Assembly: GCA_935421135.1 (NCBI GenBank)
Contig: OW285190.1
Coordinates: 7,140,501-7,204,500, forward strand
From: Bugulina stolonifera
Taxonomy: Eukaryota > Bryozoa > Gymnolaemata > Cheilostomatida > Bugulidae
Reading direction: 5' to 3'
DNA length: 64,000 nt
How positions within the stretch are numbered: position 1 is the first letter of the stretch; every line of letters begins with the position of its first letter. This document shows positions 35,923 through 49,357 of the stretch, in pieces. Made by a program: the position numbers and the translations under genes. The notes under the pieces are model-generated. The model was not told the origin of the DNA. It ran no database searches and saw only the letters and a list, made by a program, of their open reading frames with translations.

Positions 35923-38900
35923 TTACCCGCTAGATTGAGTGTCAACAGATGCGAGATCATCTGCCCCTGAGTCCTCATCGACGACCGTGTCTCTTTTCTT
36001 CTGTTGATCCATCCACATGTTATAATACATTCCTTGAGATATGAGAAGTTCTTCATGACTGTAGCATAAATGAGTATTCTATAGCACTGGTACAACTATA
36101 TAAATATATAGAAATAAACTATCGGTAAAAAGTAGGTATATTATAGAAGAACATATCCGGATGTGACATAATTATATACCATGTATATCGTTGATATAAC
36201 GGTACTTACGTTCCTCTCTCTCTAATAATTCCTTCATTTAACACCAATATCTGATGAGCATGTATAATAGTAGAGAGTCTATGTGCCACAACTAGAGTAG
36301 TTCTGTTAGCACACACCTTCTCAAATGATCTTAGAATATTCCTTTCTGTATGAGTATCTAGTGCAGATGTAGCCTGTAATAGTTAGCACCTCCAATCAAG
36401 ACCAAAAGTTTAAGATCACATTGCATCATAGGGAACTTTATACTAGGGCTGCTCATTACATCATGGAAACCGAAAGTATTTGACACAACACTAGAAGTAA
36501 ACAAAGGTACAAGGGAGAAAATATTAGTTGATTGGAACTGTAATAATATATGGTATGACCACCTCAATGAGATCTTGTCTGACACTGCAGATGATCGATC
36601 GGCCAGACAACAGCGCTGACCTAAACCTAGTGCTGGGCGGTTTCGATTTGCATGTGCATTCAATTTTTTAGCTGCTTTTTCTAAAAAATGAATGAAATTG
36701 AAGTTGTCTTTTCACCCTCGATTTAATTTGATTTTTTTAATTGTGGAAAAAACCGAATCGATTCGGAAATTAAATACTCAATGTTGGGAGTCGTCACACT
36801 CTTCTTTTAAACCGCAACGGTGGCTATTTTTAATTTTCTCTACTAAATCGCAGTTATTAAAGCCCAATTAACTGTAACAATATACAAGTTTAACAACTGT
36901 GTTTGAGTGAAAGTAAAGTAAATCTTCTCTGGGTGACATGATGGCTGCAGCTGTCTGAATTCCAAAGGTGACATCGAATTATAAAGATTGAAAGATGCAT
37001 AACATGAATTCATGTGTTCGTAGTTTCAGCCATTACCGGAAATGGCCGCCATTTTCATTTCGTTTAATAATTTGCCCTAATTAAATATTAATTATTTATA
37101 ACAATACACAAGTTTGACTACTAAAATCGAGTGAAAACTACTGGGTGACATTGATGGCTGCAGCTAAGTCTTTATTCCAAGGATGACATCGAATTGCAAG
37201 GACTTAAAAAAGCACAAAAATGGTGGCCATTTTCATTTCGTTTAACAGTTAGCAATTATTAAATATTTATTATTTAGAATAATATGCAATCATTGCTGCT
37301 GCTATAATTGAGTGAAACTACAATAAATAACCACTGGGTGATAATAATAGGTGTTGGTGGCCGAGTGGTCTAGCGCTAGTCACTCTGATCTTGCAGCAAT
37401 GACGCAAGTTATCTGCAAGGACATGGGTTTGAGTCCCACCAATGACCTGGAGGACTTCGTTCCGAAGGTTTTCCTTTTGTGCCATATTGAACTATAATAG
37501 TATCCAGCTCTAGGAGCCGTGGTAGCCCCTCGACTAGCTCTGCTATTGGGCAGCCACGTTACAGAATTGTGTTTGGCGCCACGGGTATTATTATTATTAT
37601 ATTATGGCTGCAGCTAAGTCGAAATTCCAAGGATAGCATCGAATTATAAGGATTAAAGGAAACAAAACACAAATTCATGTGTTTTCAATGCCAGCCATTA
37701 TCGAAAGTGGGTGCGCTAAGAGGCCAGGCGCGGTTTGAATGGCGCGGTTTGAATGGCGCGGTTTGAATTTTAAAACTAAATCATACCGCACCGCCGCATT
37801 CGATGTCGGTTCGCATTTTAAATTTTGGCGGTTTTTGAACCGAAAGAAAAAATAACTGAAAAGCTGAATGAAACCGAAACACTGTGCAGCACTACCTAAA
37901 CCCTTTTGAAAAGTTGTAGATGAATTTCAAGACCAAAGTTGCTGAACTTGAACTACCAAATTCACCTGAACTTGAACTACCAAATTCACCTGAACTTGTG
38001 GTCTTTTGGGATAATAATAGGTATGTGAGGAGATAGAGTCAAGGTATGAGTACGCAGCGTTACAGTGACCAAATAAAGAAGTAAATATTGAACCAAACAA
38101 GTTATACAAGCTTACCTCATCCAACAAAATGACTTGAGGATTCTTCAGTAGAGTACGAGCAATAGCTACTCTCTGTTTCTCCCCTCCACTTAGTTTAAGT
38201 CCTCTCTCTCCGACCACCGTGTCATATCCTGTTAGATAAGAACATAGGCCTACATTACCGGAGAAAGTACTTGCACAGAGTAAGAGTATGAAATGTTGCC
38301 AAAGAGAAGCAACTGATAGAAACAGTCTCTAATATTTCAGATTGATAGCACCATCAGAATCATGAGCTATTAGAGGTTTCAACGAACAATGATAACAAAT
38401 TCTGATACGTTGTTGTTTGGCTCGTTTGAAAATAAATCAGTATCAATGAAAATGCCAACGAAAAAGTAGGGTAGGTAAAGGTCTAAATGAAAATCAAATA
38501 GACTAAATCAATATATTAAGTAGGTTAAATGTAAATACCGTACGTATAATAATACAATCTACTCAAAAAACTGGCAAATACATGCATAGAATAAATAACT
38601 GATGAACTATAGAAGGGGTTTATTTTCACACATTGAATAGGTGATCCAGCACTATTTGGGATTACCCCCACACATTGCACTCACCTGTAGGAAATGATTC
38701 TATCCTATTATGTATATCAGCAGCATCAGCAGCGGCAAATACCTCTTCATCACTGGCACTTGTGTTACCATATGCTATGTTATATTTGATATCAGTGTTG
38801 AAGAGTACAGTATCTTGTGGAACAATGCCAATTCCTTTCCGCAGAGATTGTTGAGTTACCTAGTGGAAAGAGCATACTGAATCTAAAAGCAGCACATGAA

Positions 38901-41900
38901 TGAATAATAGGAGAGCAGGGGCTACGGCATAGTTGTCTCTGTGATCCCTACACGCATACAAATTTGAAAAGATGGCCGTCTCTCCAAAGCTGAAGCGAAT
39001 CATATCCAGCATATTGAAACATTCAAGTTCCTCACAGGAAGGTGGTGGTTTGTGCTAGGCTTGGGCCGACACAAGTGACACTTACGTTATAAAGAGTAAC
39101 GTCTACCCGAAGCTGGATTACAAATGAAACTGAGATGGTGGAGATACCTAAAGTTGGCCAGCCACATGAACATACCTGTATATGGTACGCTAAACATCAC
39201 CTCAAAACATTCATATTAGGCTTAAGGTAGGATTGCATAGTCAGACTAAATCACAAACTTTATATTGTGTATATTAAATTGAAGTTGTATGCTCTTGAAG
39301 CTATTTTTAATAAATTATATAAATAATGTTGCGAAGAAGAACACAACTCCCGAGAACCGGTGCACACATGACACCAACCAGACTAGACATAACTTTGTTA
39401 AAATGCGTAAAATAAAACACTGTGGAGTGCCTGAATCAGCAAATATGTTGGCAGATCGGGGATTATATTCTAATAAAACGCCTCCAATTGACCAGTACTA
39501 ATGCAGGGGCTGACCACGACTTAGTGAACTAGCCCAAGCATAGTTACTGATACACTGAGTACATACTAAATAGATACTAAGCTAACTAACCTGAGATATA
39601 TCCTGACCATCTATAAGTATCCGACCTTGTTGTATGTCATAAAATCTGAACAAAAGTCTGATAATAGAACTCTTTCCAGCTCCACTTGTACCTACGAGTG
39701 CATATGTTTCACCTGCAGGTACTTTGAAACTCACTCCTTTCAGCACTGGTTTGCTGGAGAAAGAAACAGGACACGGTGTCTAGGAAGACTTGAGCTCATA
39801 TAAAACAATGTGACCATATATAACCCTTGTCACTAACTCTATACTACATAGAATGGGAGCAGAAGGACAAGCACATGTTGAGGACGATCAGTTTGCTAGC
39901 AGTGCAGACGTTTGTAGCCCAATTCCAAGCTAAACCAGGAAATATGAAAATGTCAAGTAAACAAGGTAAGTATTGCAAAACTGAATGTGTAATATTGTTT
40001 ATAGTATACATTGCACACAAGGAAATTTTAGTTGCCAACTATTAGAGCAACGCATGGATAGTTTGTTATTTGACAAAAAATGAATTCATTGGATTAAAAC
40101 ACTCTCTAAGCCACTTACTCTTCCTCATAGTGAAAGTAGACATCATTGAACTCTATAACACCTTGTTGTATTTTAATAGCTGGAGCATCATCAGCATCCC
40201 TAACCTCTTGTGCTACTTCTAACAGTTCAAACATATTCTCCATGTCAATGAACGCCGCTTGCATCAATCTAAAGCAAAGAAGGTTTACAGCAGCCATGTT
40301 GATAAAGTTCTATACACTTTCATGTTAGTCCGCACATTCCATCAGTTTTTGACAATGCGCAGTAACACAATGTAAATGTACTAGCAGTTAACAATTTTGG
40401 ACAAAGAAAAGAATAGATAATATACAGCTATGACATGCTAAAACAGTTGACTAGGTGACATCACTATTTATAGAGCACATATTTGGTCACCTCAAGTATT
40501 CTCATGCACAACGTACTCATGGTTGGCCATCACCACGAGTACGATTATGCCTGCGCGAGTTCCAAATGATGAGTATTAGGTAATACCGATTAGCCTATGG
40601 TTGATATAAGAGCAAGACATTAATTGTAGCTAGCAGTATGTCAGCACAACATACAAACGGCTAAGAGGGTATGTACAGACGTACCTGTAGGAAGAGCCGA
40701 ATGAGGTTAGAGGACCGTAGAGTTGTACCAGATAAGTACAGAACAGTACAAAATCTCCGACTGTTACTTTTCTGTGTTGAATATAACTTCCATCTTGGAT
40801 ATAGCTAAAGTAGCAATGTTATGAATACTATAAGAATAATGAGATAAATGCTAAGTTCCATTTGAGGAACACGTATCCTTGACCCGTTATGGAAGTCTAC
40901 CCAGGACTAGCATTATAGACTTTGTTCCCTACATCAGCTAATTATAGACTTAGTTCCCTACATCAGTCGACTGGAGAGTTTTGACTCATTAAACTGTTAC
41001 TTCAACAGTTGAGGAACTTCACTGAACAACATAAAAGAATGCAAATTTACAGTGAAACACAGTGTTCCCTGTTTAAACTTTAACTAAATGTTCATAATTT
41101 ATCAGTTATGATCAGTCTAGAGTCAAAAGCAAAAAATACTGACAATGAGAACTGGATCTCTAGGCTGACAGCAATACTCAATGCATCTACAATAAATAGT
41201 ACAGAAGAAGAAGTTACAGTGTTTGCTAACTATACAGCCCTTTCAGACTGCGGTTTATACCAACTACAATGAACTAGCGGCAGGCGACCAACACTAACAA
41301 CAATGTGGTTAGCTATTACTATACTATAGCTGGCACGTGTCAGCTAGCGGTGAGGTTTAAAGTTCAGCTTATTGAACTAATTGACCACTAACGCTCACTG
41401 GAGCATATCACTATATAATGTAGTTGTGGTTAGCGTTGGCCGCTAGCGTATAAACGGCAATGTGAAAGGGTTCTAATACAGGGGAGAGAACTTACAGAGC
41501 ACAGAGGAATGATCCTCCAATTAGTCCCAGAGTTATAATCACATTCTGTACAAGTGACAGCAGATTCAGTGAGGCTAGATTCTTCCATGCTGCAGTCTGT
41601 GAAACAAATAAACACGCAATAACTTCATCAGCAAACATCTCAGGGTGAGTATACATATGCACCAGGCATAGGAGTATGGAATACATTAGGCGTATTTGGA
41701 AATTGCATGCACATATCTAGCATTATTTGATTAATAAATGAATAAATTTTATCATGCCTGCTAACAATATATATTATTACAATGGGAACTCTTCTTTAGA
41801 ACACAGTCGCGCTTGAACGGTCACACTGCATTCGGTTTTTAAACGCAGCCTCATACGAACCAGTGCAATATTCGAATGCCCCTATTGTACATAATAACAA

Positions 41901-44900
41901 AAGTATATAATTATTATCAGCAAAAAGTTATCACAATTTATCACTCAACGTAAATAAATTCTAGGCTTACTCCAAAACTAAGTTCAAACCGACCTGAAAA
42001 TTGAGGATAGCTTTATCAAACTTTTCAACTTCATAGTCTGCATTTCCATAGTATTTTACAGTCTCAAAGTTCAGCAGGGAGTCGACTGCTGCAGAGCCTC
42101 TGATGTTGTCTAATTGGTTCATCTCTCGCCTATACTTTGTCCTCCATTCCATTCCAATGGTTGTACAAACTGTGAATACGTGGTGTGCTTGTTTGAAGGG
42201 TGCACTGACTGTTAACTTTTCTTGCGCAATATAAATAAGCTTTTCATGCACATTCCGAATCACATAAACGATTGTGAATTCAACCTCAACTTATTTGACT
42301 AAATTAGGCCCAAGTTAGCATATTTGAGTATCATTTGAGCATTATTTTAGTATGATTTGGGTATTATTCGAGTATCATTTGGGTATTACTTGACAAAATT
42401 GCTGACCTTAGTCGAGTGTAGTTAAATAAGTTGAGGCTAAATTCGCCAATGCCCATGTGATTCTGAACGAGCATCAAAAACCGATTCAGATTATACGAGA
42501 ACAAAGATACTGTCAGTACCTCTTTAACTGTGCACAACTCTATCTTTCATATATATATACAATATTTGTTACAGGACTTGATAGAGAACGCAAATGAAAT
42601 GAGAAGACAACTTCTTACTTATCAGTGTTAGTTTGTCATAAACTATTGATAATGACCCATTTCTGGCACAGAATGCACTGCACTACATATTATTATTACA
42701 TTATTCATCAATACTTACTGAGATAGAGCAGTATGGTTCCAAATACAATTAGACCAAAGTAGATATCAAATGCTGATATGAAGTATATAATAGCTATAAC
42801 TATGTCAGCTATAGTGGGTAGAATGTTGAACACCATGTAGCTGTAAATATATTAAAAATGATTATTAAATACAACTCATAGCTATACTTTCTTGTATTCA
42901 AGGACTAAACCTTAGCTGGTAGTTACCAGTTGGCAGCAAATTACATGCTTTTAGTACTCATTATAGAATCATAATGATAATTAGCCAATCAGATCAGTAT
43001 TACTAGCAGACGAATATAGTTTGTCAACATTACTAGTTTGGAATTGTAAAGTTACTCAATGCTTCTAATAACTGTGACAACACCTATAAAATTGTGTTGG
43101 CAATATGCCATCAACTCATTAACATAACTCAGCACACTGGCTGAGGGCAGCTAGAAAAATAAGGTGATACGAAATACAAGGAAATAAAATTTACTCTGCT
43201 CAAGGTACATACCTTAGTATGCTGGTCATGCTGGTTGTTCCTCTATGCATTACTTTCAGTACTTCGCCTGTCTTTTTGGACAAATGCCATCTAAGAGACA
43301 ACCTAGCATGAATGACAAAAATATATAATCAAATAGATTTTATATGAACACTAAGACTAAAGTCTGGGGTAGTTGATACTATTTTTTAAGGTTTAGTGAA
43401 ACTGCATGTGCAGTGATTACTACAAGGAAAAACAACAATATAATCACTGTCCAGTGAAGGACATTAGATAATATTTCAATAAAATGGAGAGCTCATTTTA
43501 ATTTAGTTCTACGCCTAATTACTATACACTGATCAGACAGATGTTGGACGACAATAAAACAGAACGTGAATGGATAACAATAACAAAATCATCATGTAAT
43601 TGCTGCGTGACTAGGACACAATTCTTTACTTTAACATTGATCTGTTCTTACCACTGAATGAGCCTGTTTTGGAACTGCATACATGTTGAAATTTTTAGTT
43701 GTATTAATAAAGGATCATTTCATTGAAAGGAAAAAAGCTTTGGGACAAATAATATTTGCATACCAGCCAGACATAAAATATAAGCAAAATAAGCATACAA
43801 GTTGGTCTGACAACTCACAGTTTGAATTTCAAGTATGCATTGCATTGGAAGACACATGGTACATACGATCGAAAAACATAACCCTAGCGTATTCAATTTT
43901 AACCAATCAGAGTACAATATTAGATCAACATAGAAGCATATTAGTGGGATTCGATAAGAGAGTTAAACAAGATTGACAAGATTCACATGTACATGATGAG
44001 ATCTTACTGATGTAGGTGGGTGAACAGGTTGAGCTGGCACTCCCTAGTGGCATACTGCTGCACTTTAATCCACAGGAAAGATCTGGTATTGGAGAGAAAG
44101 CCACCACCTTGTAGAAAGCGTAGAAAAACCCAGACTAAGATGAAATCCCAACAGAATCTCTCCTGCACATCGTCAACTAGACAAACGAGAGGAGAACTTG
44201 AGTTGAAGACAAGATATTAGATTTAATTTAGATGCGTTTATTGTCACTAACAGAATACAATCCGTTTTCTGCAATATACTAACACTAGTAATACATGTAT
44301 ATGTTGTGATGCATATGTTGATGACTGTCCAGTTATTAGCATTGTTGCTTTCCTCTGTTGATGACAACTAGACAGCTATTGGAATGTAAGGAGAATATCA
44401 CACTAAATACGTCTTATACCACTATTTAACCTTCTATCTGCTACATAAACATCTTCATATAAATATGTTGCATATTAAATGTCAAAGGGCTATCAAAGAG
44501 ATGTTATGCATGATATAATACATTGGTTTAATGAAGAAATGGTGCTCGGCTACACGAGAGGCCGATTGTTCTTTTTCAGCCTTCCGAGCCTCGTTCTAGA
44601 GTAAATCGGCGCGCCGTTTGTTCGGCTATGCAAAGACCAGCATGCTGGTCTTTTCGGGGTTACAGAGCTGTTTTGATTGGTTAATATTAGATACAAAGAC
44701 TCCAATTATATAATTTATTAAACATCAGCTTTGGTTATTGGCTGAATATAAATTAAGACCACTAGTGAACTGGTACTACGTATTGGCTATAGAGCCATGC
44801 CAACGAACGATGGAGTTACTCCGCTGAAGCTCACAGCCTCTCGTGTAGCTGAGTCTTTACACAATTCATAAAACCTGCAGCATTTCAGTTGAGGTAAAAT

Positions 44901-47049
44901 CAAAGAAAACCCTCACGATTGCAGCAGCTTGGATTTCAAACACAGCTTAGTAGAGTTTTCACTCACCTATATACTTGTAGTAGATCGGGACGTACAGATT
45001 ACACACCCTTCCTGCCACTAGGATGAGTGCACAGACTATTACACTGAGTTGCAGAAGTATGTTACCTTTCGGCCATACCATGGGTGCTATTTTCTTGATC
45101 TTCCCAAACAGTCCTTTCCATGTAGAACCCGTGGATGACTAAAATAGAGAGTTACTACTAGCAGTTTTGGTAGCACAGTTGGGTAGCAACGAATTAAGCT
45201 ATCTAAAACGATTCAAGTTTGAGTCCAGCCAATGATTGCATATATTTAGTACAGAAGGTTACTAGCTCTGTTGCCCAGCGTCCGTACAATGATTCATTAT
45301 ATAACAACAAGCTACCATGTATAGTGGATGATATAAAAGAAGGGTACCAGATCATATGAATAGTTACCATAGAACACATGCTACTTGACTACGACTATAC
45401 TAGTAGTTTACCCCAACTCTAATGTAAGGGACACTAAGGGCCACAAAATACTATAGACCTGACTCTAAATAATTTAGAATAGATTATAGGTCAGTAAAAC
45501 TTAAAAACTTGCACATCATGTCCAAGCAATTTTAGTGTGGTCCACGAGACACTTTCTCTTTTAGACATCAATTTATCAACATAAAAGTGTTATGGTGGCT
45601 AGGTTTGAGTTGAACCAAACTGATGTTTCTTACAAAGTTATCTGTTGGTGTGGTATGATATATTAATGATGCAGTGACTGTAAAATGGAATGTTTTTACA
45701 TAATTAAGTGTATTACCAGTCCTTGGAGCAAGCCAAATTAAAATATGCTTGCCGAAATATTAGTTTGACCTATGTGCTACCAGCCTACAATTTTTCTTGG
45801 CTGATGCAGACCATCCGCAGCTCATCAAAACATCCCAGTTTCAAGTTGAGAAATATTGTTTTGATTGATACTTGGGTTGGTGCAACATCAACATCTACAC
45901 CAAACACTCGTGAAAAAATTGGATTAAAACTGAAAGAGAAGTTGCCAAGAAACTAAAAAACTATGACGCTAATCACTCAGGAACCATTACACTAGGAAAC
46001 CCTAAATAAAGTATATTGTAAAAAAAACTTACAACTGTAACTTCGGGATCATCAGTGGCAGCCATGTTGTTGTACGTGGTAGTAGCAGGATTTGAGAGAG
46101 CTGGTGCAATGCATAGTCCTAGCATGAAAGCCAAGAACGACAACACATACTTCACCAACCAAAGAGCAAATCTGATTTTGTCCGCCTCACTATGGAAATA
46201 TAGAAAACACATATACATGTGCAAATGACCTTTGAAAAATACTAGAGGCCCTTTCTATTGGCCTGTTGAAGTGTTTGCGGTTATAACCTAGAGATATTTT
46301 ACATCATTTTGGAGCTAAAAATATGTTCTTAACAGCTAATGTTGCAAAGCCCTTGAAAAATGTACTATTTTAAATGCATAAAATTGAGAAGTTATCCCCT
46401 TCACACTCACCTTTCTAATCTCCACCACCACTGTTCTCCCCACCAGCTAATAAAAGGCAGATTAACGCTAGCATAGCTGAATATCCATATAACCAATAGT
46501 GGAGGCCCGTGTGCCCTGCTTGGTATTACAGGGAGTAATCTCCTCCGCTCTAATATTATTAGACCGAGAGCGAAGAGCCATGATGACACTGGATAATAGA
46601 ATTGTTGGGTATCATGTTGAGGCATGAAATATATACTTTTTCGATGTCACGAAGCTACAACACACTTTCAACAACTCGGCTCATAAATCTTGGACATAGA
46701 ACTGGAGTAGAGACTACTTACCTTCAAATAGTGTTCCGATAATTTGATAAGAATAGAACGTTCCATTTTGAATCGCGTATACATATGTAAATATAGTTGC
46801 GATTGGCATCAATGTGAGAAATACATGAATGGACATATGTAGAATGAATAGCCTCGTTTTCCTAAGACCCAGTTGATGAGATATATTAGCTGAAGAGCGT
46901 TTGTAGTAAAACATGAGCTGACAGCATCCCAACAAAACAGCAAGACCACAGACTATGCTAGTAGTCACAGTATCAGAGAAGCAAGGAGTTAGACCACGCT
47001 CTACCCATGGGTTTGATAGACTCTGGTTCTCAGGACAGAACTGCATCAT
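35923..47049 (-). CDS. ABCB6-type ABC half-transporter, copy B
   Basis: Sixteen exons, high to low: 46722-47049, 46411-46588, 46033-46189, 44967-45138, 44008-44176, 43213-43302, 42719-42840, 41994-42169, 41496-41596, 40685-40804, 40119-40268, 39591-39753, 38685-38859, 38116-38228, 36210-36373, 35923-36058; 2514 bases, 837 residues, as in human ABCB6 (842). Exons 1-3 encode TMD0 ([27 protein letters not shown]), exons 4-10 the six-helix core ([47 protein letters not shown]), exons 11-16 the ATPase domain ([38 protein letters not shown]). An acceptor at 47063 indicates a non-coding 5' exon. It lacks five residues after LQGGG that A and C have. Family role: porphyrin or metal-conjugate transport in lysosomal or mitochondrial membranes. 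Confidence 0.93.
36628..37894. mobile_element. Non-autonomous hAT element in copy B intron 14
   Basis: 1267 bases with ends TAGTGCTGGGCGGTTT and GTTTCGG-like inverted end ...GTGCAGCACTA, and a perfect 8-bp target duplication CCTAAACC (36620-36627 and 37895-37902). Inside are three tandem segments sharing CTGGGTGACAT..ATGGCTGCAGCTAAGTC and a SINE. No transposase frame is seen. Confidence 0.88.
37350..37590 (+). mobile_element. tRNA-derived SINE, family 3
   Basis: tRNA-like head with A box TGGCCGAGTGG and B box GGTTTGAGTCC, an unrelated body (GAGCCGTGGTAGCCCC) and an (ATT)n tail. It is nested in the hAT element and interrupts its third internal segment. Confidence 0.75.
41236..41473. mobile_element. 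MITE beside copy B exon 9 donor
   Basis: Imperfect inverted ends of about 55 bases (CCCTTTCAGACTGCGGTTTA and TAAACGGCAATGTGAAAGGG) with CTAGCGGC-type inner repeats. The right end is only about 22 bases from the exon 9 donor. A relic of the same end is present in copy C (53630-53660). Confidence 0.65.
41688..41883. mobile_element. MITE, AGGCRTATTTGG family, copy 3
   Basis: Ends AGGCGTATTTGG and GAATGCCCCT, flanked by the direct triplet ATT (41685-41687 and 41884-41886). It lies in copy B intron 8. Confidence 0.65.
42257..42463. mobile_element. MITE with 44-bp inverted ends
   Basis: Ends GAATCACAT...CCTCAACTTATTTGACT and its imperfect complement. The interior has four degenerate copies of GAGTATCATTTGGGTATTA. 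It lies in copy B intron 7. Confidence 0.65.
44545..44853. mobile_element. MITE with CTCGGCTACACGAGAGGC ends
   Basis: About 309 bases between CTCGGCTACACGAGAGGC and its near-complement GCCTCTCGTGTAGCTGAG. GC-rich ends and an AT-rich middle. It lies in copy B intron 4. No target duplication is obvious. Confidence 0.65.
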
Positions 47050-48704
47050 CGATAATGACTACCTGAAAGGAGAAACAGAATTCTGATGGTAAACATCTAC
47101 AATGCAAACAACAATAATACACAGTTTTTGAGATGGAAGAGGGACCAGGATGCTTAAGGAACAAACAGCTTCAACTATATTACTAAACTCTTAACCCACA
47201 TAAACCTTTTCCAGCATACAAATGTGATAAGGATAAAATATCTGCACAGGAATGTAGATGTATAAAACTACATTATCAATAGCTTTAGTGTCAAAAGAAG
47301 AATTGACTTGCCACAAGGCAATACAAAGTACATGCATGTATGGCAGAACTTGTAATGATGGCATTCAGCGACATGAGAATTGGCCTCATAACAGCAGCCT
47401 AGCCAACATGTACTGTACATCAACAAAACTTGCAGTGTTTTTGTTAGGCTTATTATTATTATACCTAAAACATTATTCACCCTACAAATTAAATGACTCA
47501 TTTAAACGGTGGGGGTGAAACATGTTTGAGGCATAAATGGCTCATCTAACCACAAACAATTATATAATTATATAAACTATATAAGCCTATATTCACATTG
47601 CAAATATAGCCTAAATAAATAACACAACATTGATATCCAATAAATTTCTATTATAAATATAATTATTATTACATAATAATATTCATATTGATAAGTCAAT
47701 GCAATGTTTAGACTTGACTGTAGTCTACTATACTATACCATTAGTTAATTAATTATATTATTTTATTAACAATAAAAAATTAATATCAATATGAATATCA
47801 ATAGTTAATAACATAACATTACAATACCAAGGTAAAACATGAAAACAATTATTTATTAAATTTATTGATTGATTTTAACTAATTTCAAATTTCTGTATTA
47901 ATTAATCAATGTAAATGTTTGTTAATAACTCTACTCTTACTCTTTGCAAGAAGATTATCATTAGATTATCATCATATGCCTATTATTATGGCATCACTTA
48001 TCTGATAGTGATTTGTGATGCCATGATTGCCAGTAGCGACGTATTTTGGTAACTTTGAGTATGATTAGTTCACTAAGTGCAGCAATAAACCTCTGAGACA
48101 GGAGACTAGATAAGGAAAGGAAAACTGAGCAAAATGAATTTTTGCAGCGACCACCCATAGGAGCAGAAAAGAAAACATTGCGAAAATAATATGAGCGAGC
48201 ACGTGGGGAATTTTGTGTTTTGAATCCCGCGTGTATATGGCCACCAATGACAACTGCTGTAACAAAAACTACCGGTCAGATCAAAGGCGCATACATAGAA
48301 GTATGGGCGCATACGATAAGCATACAGCCAACCCAAATGTGTTTTACAACAACGATTTTCGGCAACAATTTTGACAAGGGGAGACAACTACGATAATTGT
48401 TGAATTATCGAGATTTTGGACCAATATTTGGGAGGGAATAACTCCCACGTTAAATATTTACTTTGTTATACTGCTATTCAATGTATAAACTTGGATGACC
48501 AGGAAGAGCCAGTGTTCAAGGTTATAGGATATCCCTCCTACACATAAAGCAGCTACGTGGTAAAATATTTCACAAAATTTGTAAATAGTTATTATTCTTG
48601 TTATTCATATGCATGTATACTGTTGGCAGCCCATGTACAACATGCTGTTTATTTTGCACTTAACAGTGTGAAGGGCAAACTGTAAGACATGTACTCATAC
48701 AGAC
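47050..48704. other. Upstream region of copy B
   Basis: Should contain the copy B promoter and 5' exon. An acceptor (CTTTCAG) lies just before the start codon. 47540-47960 is extremely AT-rich. No coding exon is recognised; short frames here lack domains or splice support. Confidence 0.45.
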
Positions 48705-49349
48705 CAGACATGGGCACTCGAGTCATTTTAACTCGACTCAAGTTAACTCGAGCAACAGCTTTTCATTACTTTTAATTGACTTGTGCTTTTGTATTGTGTG
48801 AAAGCTGAGAATTGACTTTTACTTCTACTCTCCTACAAAGCATGATGCTTGACTCTTACTTTACTCTAATCTTTCAGCTATCAATGAAAATTCTATTGGT
48901 TTGGTGTAATTATGTAATAAGTATTGTTCACCATAGAGAAGCTGAGAGGCTTATAGATAAACAGACCTACAATTATAACAAGTGCAAATTTGAAGTAGCC
49001 TTTGTTCCTCAGAACTACTTTAGCTGACAGAAAATCAGACTTAGCACTAAGTATTACCTATATTGTGTGTTGTCACACTTGTATACATCAGAAATCTGTG
49101 TTCTACAAAGTTCCCATTGGTATTCTCTTTGACATACCGCTGTACTTTTGACTCTACTCTGACTCTAGCCTTTTAGCACTAGTTGCTTGACTCTTACTTT
49201 ACTTTTCAAAATGGCTGTTTGTTTACTCTTACTCTACTTTTGACTTGCTTCATCCGATGAGTTGACTCTAAAATTACTTTTTATCAATTGGAAATGTATA
49301 CTCTTACTTGACTCTTGACTTGAGTATTTGTCTGCTTGGCACATCGCTG
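48705..49349 (+). mobile_element. hAT MITE, inverted pair, right member
   Basis: 645 bases with ends CAGACATGGGCAC and GGCACATCGCTG and a perfect 8-bp target duplication ATACAGAC (48697-48704 and 49350-49357). It is the inverted copy of 34313-34940 and has many AAGAGTCAAGTA-like subrepeats. No transposase. Confidence 0.92.
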
Positions 49350-49357
49350 ATACAGAC

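Noticed and set aside
37350..37450. Functional tRNA gene
   Set aside because: The A and B boxes are those of a SINE head; the cloverleaf does not close and a SINE body and ATT tail follow. The same applies to 51660-51730.
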